This document shows positions 45,946 through 57,013 of a stretch of DNA of 64,000 nucleotides, piece after piece. Under the pieces are notes generated by a model. That model did no database searches. It was given only the letters and a program-made list of their open reading frames with translations, and was not told the origin of the DNA. The DNA is taken from the NCBI GenBank assembly GCA_035578155.1, contig JAPWDM010000020.1, positions 6,172,055 to 6,236,054 of the forward strand, written 5' to 3'. Source of the stretch: Brachynemurus nebulosus. Lineage: Eukaryota > Arthropoda > Insecta > Neuroptera > Myrmeleontidae. The translations under genes and the position numbers were made by a program. Within the stretch, counting starts at the first letter, position 1; every line of letters starts with the position of its first letter.

Positions 45946-47229
45946 ATGAATACAACCCCAACTGGATCAACCAAGGAACACATCCTTTCGACAACATCAT
46001 CGTGGAGAGAATCGGAAACGTTAGAAGAAGGCAGCAGTAGCACAATTTCACAAGTAAGTGATTCAAGTTATTCTCGTCTTCCCGTTTCACATTCTCCAAC
46101 CTTATATTTAACCCTTTCACAAGAATCTATTTATAACAATTTAAACAAAATGAACCTCGACAATACTATTCCGGACACAACAAACCTTACTAACGATGAT
46201 ACACAAAGTGAACCGGGCACATCTAGCTCTATTCACACAAATCGTAGGCCCAATTTTAATTATATACATTGGATTGACAATTTTAACCCAACCGCAGAAG
46301 GTGCTTTACACTTTTTAACTCAGGTCGGTAATACGTTGAAATTCGCTCCAGATTACTTACATGACGAAATTTTGGCTTACACGTATAATAAATTACCTCT
46401 TTCTATACAAGAGAATGTATCTGAAATAAATTATAATGAAATTAAACGAGTCATCAAACAAAAATATCAAACCACGCGCACTCAATTTTTAGTTGAAAAC
46501 GATATTGCAAAATTAAAGCAATCACACGGAGAAAATATTCAGTCATACTTTTCAAAAGTAAATTCATTGAGAAATGAACTACTGAATATTCTTCGATCTG
46601 AATCACATATCACTCAATTCATGCAAAATAAAATATTTGTGGAAAAAAGTATTGCTAATAGATTTTTAGTCGGATGTAACCCTCAAATTTCTATTCATCT
46701 TATGAATCCACAATATGAATTTGCCAGTATAGATGATATTTTCCCTTACGCGTTACAATATGAAAATAAATTACAAGAATTAAATACTTTCAATAAAAAT
46801 TCTAATTCTAATAGCCAGTTAGAAAAATATTGTAGGAATTGTAAAACAAAAACTCACAACACACGGGATTGTAGGAGGAAAAATAACCACCCTAATTCAA
46901 ATAATAATAATTTTAATTTAAATAACAATAGTAATAATAATACAAGTAACCAACAGTTAAAAACTTACGAATCTAAATTTTGTAGTTATTGTAAAAATAG
47001 AGGTCATGTGATTGAAGAGTGTCGTAAGAAAAGATTTAATGAAAATCACAGAACCCCTCTTCCCCAATCCATTAGACAAATCGAAAATCATTTAAACTCC
47101 AACACATCCAATCCAGGGGTCGTGGATATGGATCTAACCCATCAAGACCCAACCATCACATCAACCAACCCTCAACAATCAATAACATTGGAAGATTTTA
47201 CATATCCAGCTATTCCAATAATTCCCTAA
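45946..47229 (+). CDS. gag: Gag polyprotein (errantivirus)
   Basis: About 427 aa from the first ATG (45946). The frame is open further upstream only from a TTG at the primer-binding site. The central half carries the capsid-like region. Two CCHC zinc knuckles (C-x2-C-x4-H-x4-C) lie at about residues 296-309 (CRNCKTKTHNTRDC) and 346-359 (CSYCKNRGHVIEEC), separated by an Asn-rich linker. They are the nucleocapsid that binds genomic RNA. The stop (TAA at 47227) lies 15 bases before the first pol ATG. The pol frame is open from 47076, giving a 154-base overlap for frameshifting. Confidence 0.9.
   Translation: MNTTPTGSTKEHILSTTSSWRESETLEEGSSSTISQVSDSSYSRLPVSHSPTLYLTLSQESIYNNLNKMNLDNTIPDTTNLTNDDTQSEPGTSSSIHTNRRPNFNYIHWIDNFNPTAEGALHFLTQVGNTLKFAPDYLHDEILAYTYNKLPLSIQENVSEINYNEIKRVIKQKYQTTRTQFLVENDIAKLKQSHGENIQSYFSKVNSLRNELLNILRSESHITQFMQNKIFVEKSIANRFLVGCNPQISIHLMNPQYEFASIDDIFPYALQYENKLQELNTFNKNSNSNSQLEKYCRNCKTKTHNTRDCRRKNNHPNSNNNNFNLNNNSNNNTSNQQLKTYESKFCSYCKNRGHVIEECRKKRFNENHRTPLPQSIRQIENHLNSNTSNPGVVDMDLTHQDPTITSTNPQQSITLEDFTYPAIPIIP
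47091..47097 (+). promoter_or_regulatory. -1 ribosomal frameshift slippery site T_TTA_AAC
   Basis: The heptamer TTTAAAC lies in the gag/pol overlap. In the gag frame the codons read TTA AAC, exactly the X_XXY_YYZ phase needed for tandem slippage. The -1 frame is open through to pol, with the last stop (TAG) at 47073-47075. This matches the classical retroviral and coronaviral slippery type. A downstream stimulatory structure was not evaluated. Confidence 0.75.
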
Positions 47230-47243
47230 ATAACCTACATAAA

Positions 47244-50200
47244 ATGCAATTTACATGTCCTCAAAGCAATTCGAACAAATTAAATCTACTTATAGACACA
47301 GGGGCTTCAATTTCGGTAGTTAAAAATAACGTCCTTAAAAATTCTCACATTGATAACAAAGAATCTATACCCATAAGTGGAATTGAACATAATATTCAAT
47401 ATACATTAGGATCAACACCAATAGAATTACAAATAGGGAATAATAAATATCCTTTCGTATTTCAAGTTATTGACGAAAAATTTTCAACCCCAGTAGATGG
47501 TGTAATTGGAATTGACTTTTTAAAAACTTTTAACGCAAAAATTGATATAACTAATCATTTAGTAACACTAATACCACAAAAAATAAATAATATTAACAAT
47601 GAACGATTAAATAAAATTAAAGAAAACTTAAGACTTGACCATCTAAATGGTGAAATAAAAGAAACAATAACAAATGTCTGTTTAAATAATCAAAATATAT
47701 TTCAACTTGAAGATGATCAACTTACCGTTAATAATATTCTAAAACATGAAATTAAATTATCTGATCCAACTCCAATATTCGTAAAAAATTATAGATTTCC
47801 TAAAATCCATGAAACAGAAGTAAAAACACAAATTAATAAAATGCTTAAAGAAGGTATAATACGTCCTAGTGAATCACCCTTTAGTGCTCCCATCTGGGTA
47901 GTGCCAAAAAAATTAGACGCATCTGGTAAACAAAAATGGCGTATTGTAACAGATTATAGGCGACTAAATCAAGTTACAATAGAGGACAAATATCCTCTCC
48001 CTAACATTGAGGATATTTTAAGCAAATTAGGCAACGCAAAATATTTTACAACACTCGATCTCGCTTCTGGTTTCCATCAGATAGAGATACGAGAGGAAGA
48101 TAAGTATAAAACAGCGTTTACAGTTCCAGGGGGTCACTTCGAATATAATCGAATGCCTTTCGGGTTACGAAATGCTCCTGCAACTTTTCAACGCCTAGTC
48201 AATCTAGCTCTTCAAAAATTACTTAATAGTCAATGTTTCGTCTACATTGACGACATAATTGTTTACGGTAGTTCGATAGAAGAACATAACAAAAATTTAA
48301 ATGATGTATTTAATGCTCTTCAAAAAGCAAATCTTAAGATACAGCCTGATAAATGCGAATTTGTCAAAAACGAAGTAGAATACTTAGGGCACGTCTTAAC
48401 TCCTACAGGAATAAAACCAAATCCAAAAAAAGTAGATGCAATAACTAAACTTAAAAATCCGCGCAATCAAAAAGATATTCAGTCATTCCTTGGTCTTGTA
48501 GGCTATTACAGAAAATTTATAGAAAACTTTTCCGATAAAGCCAAACCATTAACAACATTATTACAAAAAGACAAAAAATTTGACTGGACAACTGAATGTC
48601 AAAATTCATTTAATACCTTAAAAAACTCATTAGTAACTTTACCAATATTAAAGTATCCTGATTTTAACAAAAAATTTATTTTAACTACTGACGCATCAAA
48701 TTTAGGGATAGGTGGCATATTATCGCAAATGTCTGACGATAATAAAACCGATTTACCAATTGCATATTTTTCACGGACATTAAATAAAACAGAACAAAAC
48801 TATTCCACAACGGAAAAAGAATTATTAGGCATTGTTGAATCTGTAAAACATTTTAGGCCTTATCTGTATGGTGTTAAATTCACCATAAGGACAGATCACA
48901 AACCGTTACAATGGCTGTTTAATTGTAAGGATCCAGCCAGCAAACTTGTTAGATGGAGACTGAAACTCGAGGAATACTCCTATGATATTCAGTACAAAAA
49001 AGGATCAACCAATACAAATGCAGACACACTCTCGCGTCCCATTATGCAAATAGCACGCGATTACACACTTGAAAAAACGTACGCAAATTTTAAAAAATGG
49101 CAGGAACTCCAAACCGAAGAAATCAATTTTAATATAGTTAACCTTCCGTTAGAAAATTTAGATAACGTTGTATTACCTTTTTCATGCGATAAATCTGAAA
49201 ATAATAGATTTTCAAGTTTTATTTTACCAAAAATTCAAAATAAACAAAGTTTCCTTTTAAATCAAACTGAACTCATTAGTTATGATAATAAATCATTATA
49301 TTTATTAATATGTAAAGAAACCGCCCATGAACACATTACATTAGAAAACCTGTTTAGCTCTCTATATACTTTATTTCAATATTTAGAAATCATACAGGTA
49401 GAAGAAATATACGTATACGATATACCCCAATTAAGTCTTAATATAACAGATTTAGATTTTAAATCCTTACTCGCATATTTTAATGTTGACAATATAACAA
49501 CAATAAATATTTTACGCGTTTCAACAGAAATAGTTAGAGATCTTACGGATAGGCAAAAAATAATAAAAGAAGCTCACGATGATCTTCTTAGCGGTCATAA
49601 AGGAATTAAAAACACAATAGACAAAATTAGAAAACGTTATTTTTGGAAATCAATAAATAAAGACGTCGAAGAATATATAAAAAAATGCGAACAGTGCCAA
49701 AAGAATAAAAAACAAAAATTATCAAAAACCCCAATGGTTATTACCGAAACATCTACTTCTTTTAACGAATTAATTTCACTTGATATATTAGGACCATTTA
49801 AAGAAACCGAAAATGAAAATAAGTATATATTAACTTTGCAAGACCAATTAACAAAATTCTTAAATGCTTACGCGATACCTCGTAACAATGCGGAATATAC
49901 TGCTATTAAGTTACTAGAACATTGCACAAAATATGGATTCCCTACATCTATTTTGACCGATAACGGAAATAATTTTATTAATTCCACAATTAAAGAATTA
50001 AATAAACTTTTAAATATAAAACATAAACAAACCACCCCATACAATCCACAATCGAATGGTTCGATTGAACGTAGTCATGCGGAAATAAAAAATTATTTAC
50101 GCAATTACGTTAATGAAAACCAAAATGACTGGGATATTTATACTAATCTCGCATGTTATACTTATAACACTACAAAAAATCGACATACAGGTTATACGCC

Positions 50201-50675
50201 ATACGAGTTAGTATACGGAACACGAGCCAAAGAAATAAATTATAAACCCCATCTTCCCACGTACGATAACCTCGCGAACGACATTAATAACAAAATTAAA
50301 AATATACGTGAAAGCGCAAAAACAAATTTGACCATTAATAAAAATATTGCTAAAGAAAGTTACGATAAGAAAACTAAAAGCAAAACCTTTTCAATAGGAG
50401 ATCAAGTATTATTATACGACAATAAAAGTCATATTCACGACAAAGATAATAAACTCAAACCACAATACAAAGGGCCTTTTACTATCATTAAGATTTGGCC
50501 TGAAAAACAGGTAGCTTGTCTAGACACACCCACTAATAAAAGAAAGAAAACACAATGGTTCCATTACAAACATTTGAAATTGTTTGTTTCAGATGGACAA
50601 AACCATGCTAATGACACTAATACTATTAATGCTCCAGACTACGACCAGCCTAGTACAAGCACAGCTAGTAATTAA
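47244..50675 (+). CDS. pol: Pol polyprotein: protease, reverse transcriptase, RNase H, integrase
   Basis: 1,143 aa from the first ATG; probably made as a Gag-Pol fusion by the upstream slippery site. Aspartic protease: DTGAS at residues 18-22. Reverse transcriptase: about 180-380, with YIDD at 334-337. RNase H: TDAS near 483 and later catalytic segments. Integrase: HHCC zinc domain at about 777-817, catalytic Asp847, Asp906 and Glu942 (D-D-35-E spacing). No internal stop or frameshift was seen and all key residues are present, so the enzyme set looks intact. The 3' end overlaps env. Confidence 0.95.
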   Translation: MQFTCPQSNSNKLNLLIDTGASISVVKNNVLKNSHIDNKESIPISGIEHNIQYTLGSTPIELQIGNNKYPFVFQVIDEKFSTPVDGVIGIDFLKTFNAKIDITNHLVTLIPQKINNINNERLNKIKENLRLDHLNGEIKETITNVCLNNQNIFQLEDDQLTVNNILKHEIKLSDPTPIFVKNYRFPKIHETEVKTQINKMLKEGIIRPSESPFSAPIWVVPKKLDASGKQKWRIVTDYRRLNQVTIEDKYPLPNIEDILSKLGNAKYFTTLDLASGFHQIEIREEDKYKTAFTVPGGHFEYNRMPFGLRNAPATFQRLVNLALQKLLNSQCFVYIDDIIVYGSSIEEHNKNLNDVFNALQKANLKIQPDKCEFVKNEVEYLGHVLTPTGIKPNPKKVDAITKLKNPRNQKDIQSFLGLVGYYRKFIENFSDKAKPLTTLLQKDKKFDWTTECQNSFNTLKNSLVTLPILKYPDFNKKFILTTDASNLGIGGILSQMSDDNKTDLPIAYFSRTLNKTEQNYSTTEKELLGIVESVKHFRPYLYGVKFTIRTDHKPLQWLFNCKDPASKLVRWRLKLEEYSYDIQYKKGSTNTNADTLSRPIMQIARDYTLEKTYANFKKWQELQTEEINFNIVNLPLENLDNVVLPFSCDKSENNRFSSFILPKIQNKQSFLLNQTELISYDNKSLYLLICKETAHEHITLENLFSSLYTLFQYLEIIQVEEIYVYDIPQLSLNITDLDFKSLLAYFNVDNITTINILRVSTEIVRDLTDRQKIIKEAHDDLLSGHKGIKNTIDKIRKRYFWKSINKDVEEYIKKCEQCQKNKKQKLSKTPMVITETSTSFNELISLDILGPFKETENENKYILTLQDQLTKFLNAYAIPRNNAEYTAIKLLEHCTKYGFPTSILTDNGNNFINSTIKELNKLLNIKHKQTTPYNPQSNGSIERSHAEIKNYLRNYVNENQNDWDIYTNLACYTYNTTKNRHTGYTPYELVYGTRAKEINYKPHLPTYDNLANDINNKIKNIRESAKTNLTINKNIAKESYDKKTKSKTFSIGDQVLLYDNKSHIHDKDNKLKPQYKGPFTIIKIWPEKQVACLDTPTNKRKKTQWFHYKHLKLFVSDGQNHANDTNTINAPDYDQPSTSTASN
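50580..50592 (+). promoter_or_regulatory. splice acceptor for env mRNA
   Basis: TTGTTTGTTTCAG ends directly before the env ATG (50593). A pyrimidine-rich tract plus CAG at this exact point fits the known expression of errantiviral Env from a spliced subgenomic RNA. The donor would be upstream and was not pinpointed. Confidence 0.65.
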
Positions 50676-52569
50676 GAAAGTAGACAAGAATCCTGGCATT
50701 TATTATAATCACATAGGAGAAGCAAAATTAGTTTCTAATTATATTAGTTTAATTCATATATTTAATATTAGTTATGTAGAAAAAATTTTTAACTCAATAC
50801 CTTTTCACTTAGGAAATAATTATAATTTATGTAAGAAATTGCCAATGGATACACATTGTGAAACAACATTAAAACTAATTAGAAATGAATACGAAAAATT
50901 ACAAATTAAATATAACGATCTTAAAAGTATATACACCACACACAAACGTGACAAAAGAGAAATTTCTTACGAACACGGATGGCTAGACGCTATAGGTAGT
51001 ATATGGCATAAAATTAGTGGAAGTCCTGACGCAAATGACGGACAATTCTTTACGGACAATATAAATAAATTAGTTAGGCAACAAAAAGATATTAATAATA
51101 TTATACAAAATCAAATTAGAATAATTACTGATAGTATTAATTCCATTAATCATACTCAACAACAAGTTGAATTAATAGAAGCTAAACTAAATGAAATTGT
51201 TGTAAAACATAATAATTTAAGTCAGAATTTAGATACAAACTCTCGTATCATTGAGGTAAACAGTCAAACATTATTTATCAAAGAACTAATTTCAATTATT
51301 AATAGACAAATTAGTCAATTTGAAACTGCTATAATATTAGCAAAACATAAAATTATTGATTTCAACATACTACCACCGAGAATCCTAATTAAAGAATTAT
51401 CACAATTTAATAAAGTCAATTTACCATTTCCGGTCAATAATGACAATCTAGATAAATTTTACAAAATTTCAGAAGTAAACATAATTAACATCAAAACAAC
51501 CATAGTTATCGAAATAAAAATTCCTATAACTACTATCGACGACTACGATGTATATAAAATTTTTTCACTCCCAAGAAAAATTCCATACCATGATAACCTT
51601 TATAAAACCATTAAAGTCAATAAACCTTTCCTATTCACCTCAAAGACGAGATTGAATCATTTATTAGATACCACCATGGATAACTGCATCGAATACCAAA
51701 AGTCATCATACCTGTGCAAAGAAAATACATTGAAAGCGACGCAAGCAAGAGAATGCGAAACACTACTCTTCGAAATAACCACTCACGACATCCCACGTGA
51801 ATGCGAGCAGCTCACCTACAAAGCCGAACAGGAAATATGGGAAATGATCCACCCAAACGAATGGATTTGCTCAATCAGTCAAAAAACGGCTTTAACAATC
51901 ATATGTCCAAATACTAAACAACAAGTGGAGATTCAAGATACCAACATCATCAAAATCAACGGTCAATGTAAAGGGTTTACAAAAACAACTTCACTGTTAC
52001 CCACCTTTGTCGCTTACACCAAAGAATTTCAAGACTTCGTTCCTGACATAAAAATACCCGAAGAAGAATGCAAGAACGAAACAATCAAACATTTTGCCGA
52101 CATAACTCCTATACATTTGCAATATAGGACACTGGAAAAGCTAACTCAAAACTACCATCATCTCCAGGAACTAGACAACAAATTTTCAAGAGAAGTAAAC
52201 GATCAAATACATTTCCTTGGACAAACTTATACCGCAAGTAACTGGTTTACAATTAAAATCATTAGCTGCGTACTAATTTCCTCGTTCATCTTCTGGCTGT
52301 TATGGAAATTGAATATATTCCAACTATTCAAATGGTTCACCAAAACAATAACCAAGGAGGGATCACCGTGTATCAACATATTCAATAACTGCTACGACCA
52401 AAGGCGTCAAGAAACTCTACATGAACCTGTTGTCCACTTCGCATCAGCCCCACTCATTGAAAACCAGAAAGAATTTCCGGCAGTACCAAAACCATATGAA
52501 GAACCACGAAGAAGTTCTACCAGAAGCTCTTCCCGGCATAGAAGAAAAATCAGCCCATTCCGTCTATAG
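50593..52569 (+). CDS. env: Env glycoprotein (errantivirus)
   Basis: 658 aa from the ATG after the splice acceptor; the frame is open slightly upstream only from a TTG. The hydrophobic N-terminus (MLMTLILLMLQ...) looks like a signal peptide. A furin-type site, KRDKR, lies at residues 118-122, followed by a glycine/aromatic-rich candidate fusion segment. A single membrane anchor lies at about 550-572, and a cytoplasmic tail of about 86 aa follows. This is the layout of errantiviral Env proteins, related to baculovirus F fusion proteins. It overlaps the end of pol by 83 bases. No disabling change was seen, so the copy may still encode a full-length Env. Confidence 0.9.
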   Translation: MDKTMLMTLILLMLQTTTSLVQAQLVIKKVDKNPGIYYNHIGEAKLVSNYISLIHIFNISYVEKIFNSIPFHLGNNYNLCKKLPMDTHCETTLKLIRNEYEKLQIKYNDLKSIYTTHKRDKREISYEHGWLDAIGSIWHKISGSPDANDGQFFTDNINKLVRQQKDINNIIQNQIRIITDSINSINHTQQQVELIEAKLNEIVVKHNNLSQNLDTNSRIIEVNSQTLFIKELISIINRQISQFETAIILAKHKIIDFNILPPRILIKELSQFNKVNLPFPVNNDNLDKFYKISEVNIINIKTTIVIEIKIPITTIDDYDVYKIFSLPRKIPYHDNLYKTIKVNKPFLFTSKTRLNHLLDTTMDNCIEYQKSSYLCKENTLKATQARECETLLFEITTHDIPRECEQLTYKAEQEIWEMIHPNEWICSISQKTALTIICPNTKQQVEIQDTNIIKINGQCKGFTKTTSLLPTFVAYTKEFQDFVPDIKIPEEECKNETIKHFADITPIHLQYRTLEKLTQNYHHLQELDNKFSREVNDQIHFLGQTYTASNWFTIKIISCVLISSFIFWLLWKLNIFQLFKWFTKTITKEGSPCINIFNNCYDQRRQETLHEPVVHFASAPLIENQKEFPAVPKPYEEPRRSSTRSSSRHRRKISPFRL

Positions 52570-52578
52570 TCTCATCTT

Positions 52579-52589
52579 AAAAGGGAGGA
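52579..52589 (+). other. polypurine tract
   Basis: AAAAGGGAGGA is located directly before the 3' LTR (one T intervenes). It is the plus-strand priming site expected at this position. Confidence 0.8.
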
Positions 52590-52590
52590 T

Positions 52591-53103
52591 TATGGTGCTA
52601 CGCTTTCACCAAATTCCTAAACATTCGATTACTTGTCCTTTGACCATGAAAAACAACTTTCCAACCCTCATACGTCACTTAATTAAATAAATATTTTGTA
52701 TATATAAGACAATGTAACTAATCAATATTGTTCATTTTTTGTATCATCAAAAGTAAGCCCGGATATTGTAATTTTTGGTTTTTGAAATAATAAATTTAAT
52801 TATTACTTAAATTTAATTGTTGTTATTTGATAAATTCGAATCAAAGTGAAAAATAGTAAAATCGAAGATAAACTATATCAAAAGATTATACTTAAAAATA
52901 ATACATCTTTGAGTGTTAATCCTCAAATAAAATAATTGATTAACTGGTGACAGCAACTGCATATCAAGCTGCCCAATAAATTGTCAACGTAGTTGCTAAC
53001 TGGAAGCATCGAAGATCATTGGTCCACTTTCCGTAATTGTTCAAGACGACATCAAGGGATCAAAGGATCACTGGTTCATCACCTCCAATCGCTCGACACG
53101 ACA
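52591..53103 (+). repeat. 3' LTR, 513 bp
   Basis: Same length and, by eye, same sequence as the 5' LTR. Followed by GTAC. Confidence 0.93.
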
Positions 53104-53107
53104 GTAC
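53104..53107. repeat. 4-bp target duplication GTAC (right)
   Basis: Matches 45326-45329. Confidence 0.85.
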
Positions 53108-53477
53108 ATTTTGTCTTTATATTTATTCATTGAAGAAACAAGAGACAATTTGTTACATATCCATGTGAGTATGTGTGTAGGTGTGTACCTAATGTATACA
53201 CTGACTGTACCTTGTATATACAAAATGAGTCACTTTGGTTTTTAGACAAATCACTCACTACAAAGATAAATAAAAACCAGAGATAAAGTAGTAATGTAAG
53301 TAGGATCAATTTATATTTATTTCTGCAAACAAAACATTCCAAGCAGACCAAACTGATGGTTTGAGAACAAGCAAAGAACAGATTAATAAGGAAACATGAA
53401 GCTTACTCGATTTGAATGGCAATAGTTAGACACATACCTGTGATTTTCCGTGGTCTCCGTTCTAATAATTAATCGAA

Positions 53478-53524
53478 TCTATTGCTTGCTCAGAATTTCT
53501 TGAAAATTCTAAGCAAGCAATAGA
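53478..53524. other. short near-perfect hairpin
   Basis: TCTATTGCTTGCTCAGAATTT pairs with its complement after a loop of about four bases (CTTG). The stem is about 21 bp with one C/A mismatch, which becomes a G-U wobble if transcribed from the minus strand. It is miRNA-precursor-like in size but has no supporting evidence beyond structure. Confidence 0.4.
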
Positions 53525-54755
53525 GGTTAAAAAAAAATTATGGCGTGGTTAAAAAATTTCACTAATAGAGTTTAAATTTACCAAAAATGATCCACTCGGT
53601 ACTTGAGCATCTACAAAACGTACACATCACAATGAATGTGCCAGCACTACACAGTGACACAAAAACCTATACACACGTAAGTGCTTTGTTAAATTGCAAA
53701 ATTACAGTTTAGTTATGTGTCGTGTCTCGTATCTTTGTGAATGAAAATTTGTTCCTGTTTTACTGAAAATAAAGTTTCAAACACACGCTCAATGATTCGT
53801 ATATAAAGTATACAAATACAATATAGGTGTATGAGTACATACATATACACATTCGCACACATACATTTCTTCTCGTTCAATAAATTCGTATATACAAACA
53901 TTGGGACCATAGAGTAATAGAGACAACATATCTATGCCTACACTACTGGAACCAGTGTAACATGTAAGAGATAGACAATATGTTGTATACACACACTGGG
54001 TTTACATTGTATTAATGCGATTTTGTGTATTTGTGTGAGTAACGCAGATAGTAGGGGCGGTCACGTGGGTCAGACACCACACGTATGTACTAGGGGATGT
54101 AACCGATGTAACAATACCAACAACAATCAAGTCCATTATCGTGTGGTTGATCTTCAATCATCGACTGCTACTGACAAACTGACAACTAAGAAGCCTAATG
54201 AACACAGAAGTACACACTCGTGATTTCAGAAAAGAGATAGTTGCGGGGTCTCTGTCCTCTGTGATTGGGACAATAAATTGTATGGGCAACCATATCTCAT
54301 TCTATTGTTAGGGTGACATATATATTTCGAGAATTTGATTTTTAGTTTTTATGCCATTTTTGTACGCTGCAATTTTCATCTAAAGGTATTGTGAGATCAA
54401 AGTGCTTTCTTTGATAGGATAATTTAAAGAAATAGTTAAGGTAAAATTTAAAAAAAACATGGATATGTACAATATTTAACAACATATAATAAACTACATC
54501 GATGCTACACTGACATGCTACAACGTTAAAATGTCCTTGCTCTCAATTGAATGCATATTCCTATGTGACGTGTAGAATTTTTAGCTTATTTCAGGAATAT
54601 TTGTCGCATCAAAATAAAGTATAATATTTTCTGTAAATTTGTATGCTTTTATTTGCATCTTAAATCGTACAAAAATAATGTTTTTTAGTGGGGTCACTAA
54701 AAAAAAATGTGGTACCTGTATTTGTAATGATATTAACATTCCAGAATTTGGAGCT
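53525..54755. other. non-coding interval
   Basis: No recognisable gene. Short open frames near 53713-54223 show no motif. Confidence 0.4.
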
Positions 54756-55085
54756 GGAAATGATTCCGGGCTACAAGAATTCTATTTCAAATTAAAGAAT
54801 TGCTTTTAAACATTTCTCTAACGCTTAAAAAAGTGTCGATATTTATCTAAATTACATGATGGCCCAAGTAGTCGGAAAACGACATTTCATTTCACACGAT
54901 CTAATGTTATTCAAATTAATGACAGAAATGATTCCAGAAGATAAGAGTTCTATTTAAAATTAAAGAATTTAGTTTTAAACATTTTTCTAATGCTTAAGAA
55001 GCTGTTAATATGTCTCTGAATTACATAGTAGACCAAGTGGTACCAAATTGCATTTCAAATTACATCCCCTAATGTTATTTTTGGG
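54756..55085. repeat. ~169-bp tandem repeat, two units
   Basis: GAAATGATTCC followed by AGAATTCTATTT or AGAGTTCTATTT begins units at 54756 and 54925. Each continues with AAATTAAAGAATT, TTTTAAACATTT and CTAATGTTATT. Sequence from 55086 to 56330 shows no supported gene. A 66-aa minus-strand frame at 55927-56127 has no motif. Confidence 0.6.
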
Positions 55086-56330
55086 TAGGGGTAGACCCAC
55101 CTGCTAAAATCACCACTGCTTCATATAATAACCCTTCTGCGTCTTCGTAGGGATCATTTCCTTGGAACGTTAACACGGCTTGTTTTCATTTATATAACTT
55201 CGTAAATAATTTGAATTTTCATCAATTTTTGTAATATACTTTCAAAATAAGTAAAAAAATCGAAAATTTTAAATAGAGAATATGCATGTTTTTATTTTTT
55301 ATTATCTAAATCGTTAGAGGAACTAATAATAACTCTAAAAAATATTTTAAAAATATCAGTATCCTCATATAATTTAAGAAAATTATTTTTTTATTGTTAT
55401 AACCTAATACAGTTTAAACGAAATCGCACCGGGTATGACGTATTTTAGCATGACTAGTACTCCAATCTTGACACTAGTATTTTTAATGATAGTAACGATA
55501 GTAACAATTAAATTATGAAGACTATTATTACCTGTATTTATTTATTTTTATATTACATTTGACCATTTATTTTAGGAATTTTTGAAAATAAAATTACTAT
55601 TTCAAACAGACAAATTAGGATAGGGAAAATTCATTAGAATCGTGCACGGCAACTTTGTGCCAAGCTTTAGAAACTTGATATAATCTTAGGTTTGGTCTTA
55701 AGGTTTTAGGGAGCCATCGTAAGCAAATTGTGCGCGACTGCTGGTGGTCTGTTTGCTATAAATTAAATATGCCTGCCATTGAGTAGTACCACTCTTTATA
55801 TATTCTAGGATGCAAGAAATCCATTTCTTAGGTCTAATTTGCTTTAGAATCAATTTCTAGATCATTACGTATTTAGATATGACAGATTAGACCATACAAT
55901 GCAAGGTAAAAAAACAATTTATTTTATTAATTGTATCTATGTAATTTATTAATAAAATTACAAAATATAAAGAAAGATGAATGGCTGACACAAATACGAT
56001 AGCATCTAACGTAAATTGTGGCTTTGCAACCTGACATGACTTGTTGTTTCATATGTTTTGTGAATTGTTTGCGCGACCTTCTTGAGACTTGCACAACGGG
56101 CTCCAGCGAATCTTGGCTCGATAACATTTACATTTGCCTGTGTATAAGATCAAACAAAAACAATTAAGTAGCAATTAATATCCACGACTTGCATCTGGAA
56201 GATCAATTCAGTAGGATACCCATTCTTTGGTTCTGTCATTCCATTTTAATCAGGGATTTCAGACGATTCAGCAGACTTCAATACAAATCCAGCGTCCGTC
56301 ATTATAATTTACGATAAATAAATTACAAAT

Positions 56331-56334
56331 AAAT
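56331..56334. repeat. 4-bp target duplication AAAT (left)
   Basis: AAAT precedes the CGCACC terminus, and AAAT follows the opposite end at 60961-60964. Confidence 0.7.
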
Positions 56335-56368
56335 CGCACCTTTAATAAAATAAAGATGTAACTCAAAA
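56335..56368 (+). repeat. left TIR of the Sola-like element
   Basis: 34 bases matching the complement of 60927-60960 with one mismatch (T/C at base 17). Confidence 0.85.
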
Positions 56369-56579
56369 TTTGTGTGTTTTGAGATTTTATAATAAAATGC
56401 GTATTCATTACGTAAAGAATCGGTAGAATTCGACAGCCGCGCATTTACGGTCAAAGTGAGTGAGATACGCGATCGTGCTTCTCTTTTTAATTAACAGGAA
56501 CTGACAAGTCGATTCTAAAAAGTGGCATGATTCAGTGATCCACCGACAGTGAATCAAGCAAGACGAATTTTCGTTTGGT

Positions 56580-57013
56580 GTAACATGAGATAATTCTGTT
56601 TTTGAATGAAAGGTAACTATTTTACATTCTATTATTTAATAATAAAAAAGAATTTTTTGTGTTAATTCGTTTTCTTAGAAAACAAATTCAACGAAAATGT
56701 GGTATATTTAGAGTTAATTCACCTTTGTTTTAAAATACAGCTATAAGTTACAAAGTTAACTCCTAATATTTCAGTGTAGTTTTAAAAATTTCATAATAAT
56801 TATTGAAGTAATTGAGTTACAATCGCTTTATTATAAAAAATGGTAAAATCTATCAACTAGCATTCGGAATTACTTCTTTTTTATTATTTATAAAGACAGA
56901 AAAATAACTAAAGGTATTCAAAATTACCATAATTATTTCTTTCTTCTAGTAAATTTCGTGTTAAAAATATTTTTAATTGTGTATTGTAAAGTAAAAAATA
57001 TTTTTTATAGATA
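56580..57013 (+). promoter_or_regulatory. 5' untranslated exon end and intron of the transposase gene
   Basis: AATGAAAG|GTAACT near 56604-56617 is a good splice donor, and TTTTTTTATAG (ending 57010) is a good acceptor three bases before the first ATG. A non-coding first exon is therefore likely. TCAGT initiator-like sites lie upstream near 56530 and 56551. Confidence 0.5.

Larger units (their letters stand above)
45330..53103 (+). mobile_element. complete gypsy-group errantivirus (endogenous retrovirus)
   Basis: This is a 7,774-bp provirus: 5' LTR (45330-45842), primer site, gag, pol, env, polypurine tract and 3' LTR (52591-53103), flanked by GTAC. The LTRs have the same length and I found no difference between them by eye, implying a recent insertion. 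All three genes are open. The order and the env gene place it among insect errantiviruses (Ty3/gypsy clade), which are vertically inherited and sometimes infectious. Confidence 0.93.
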
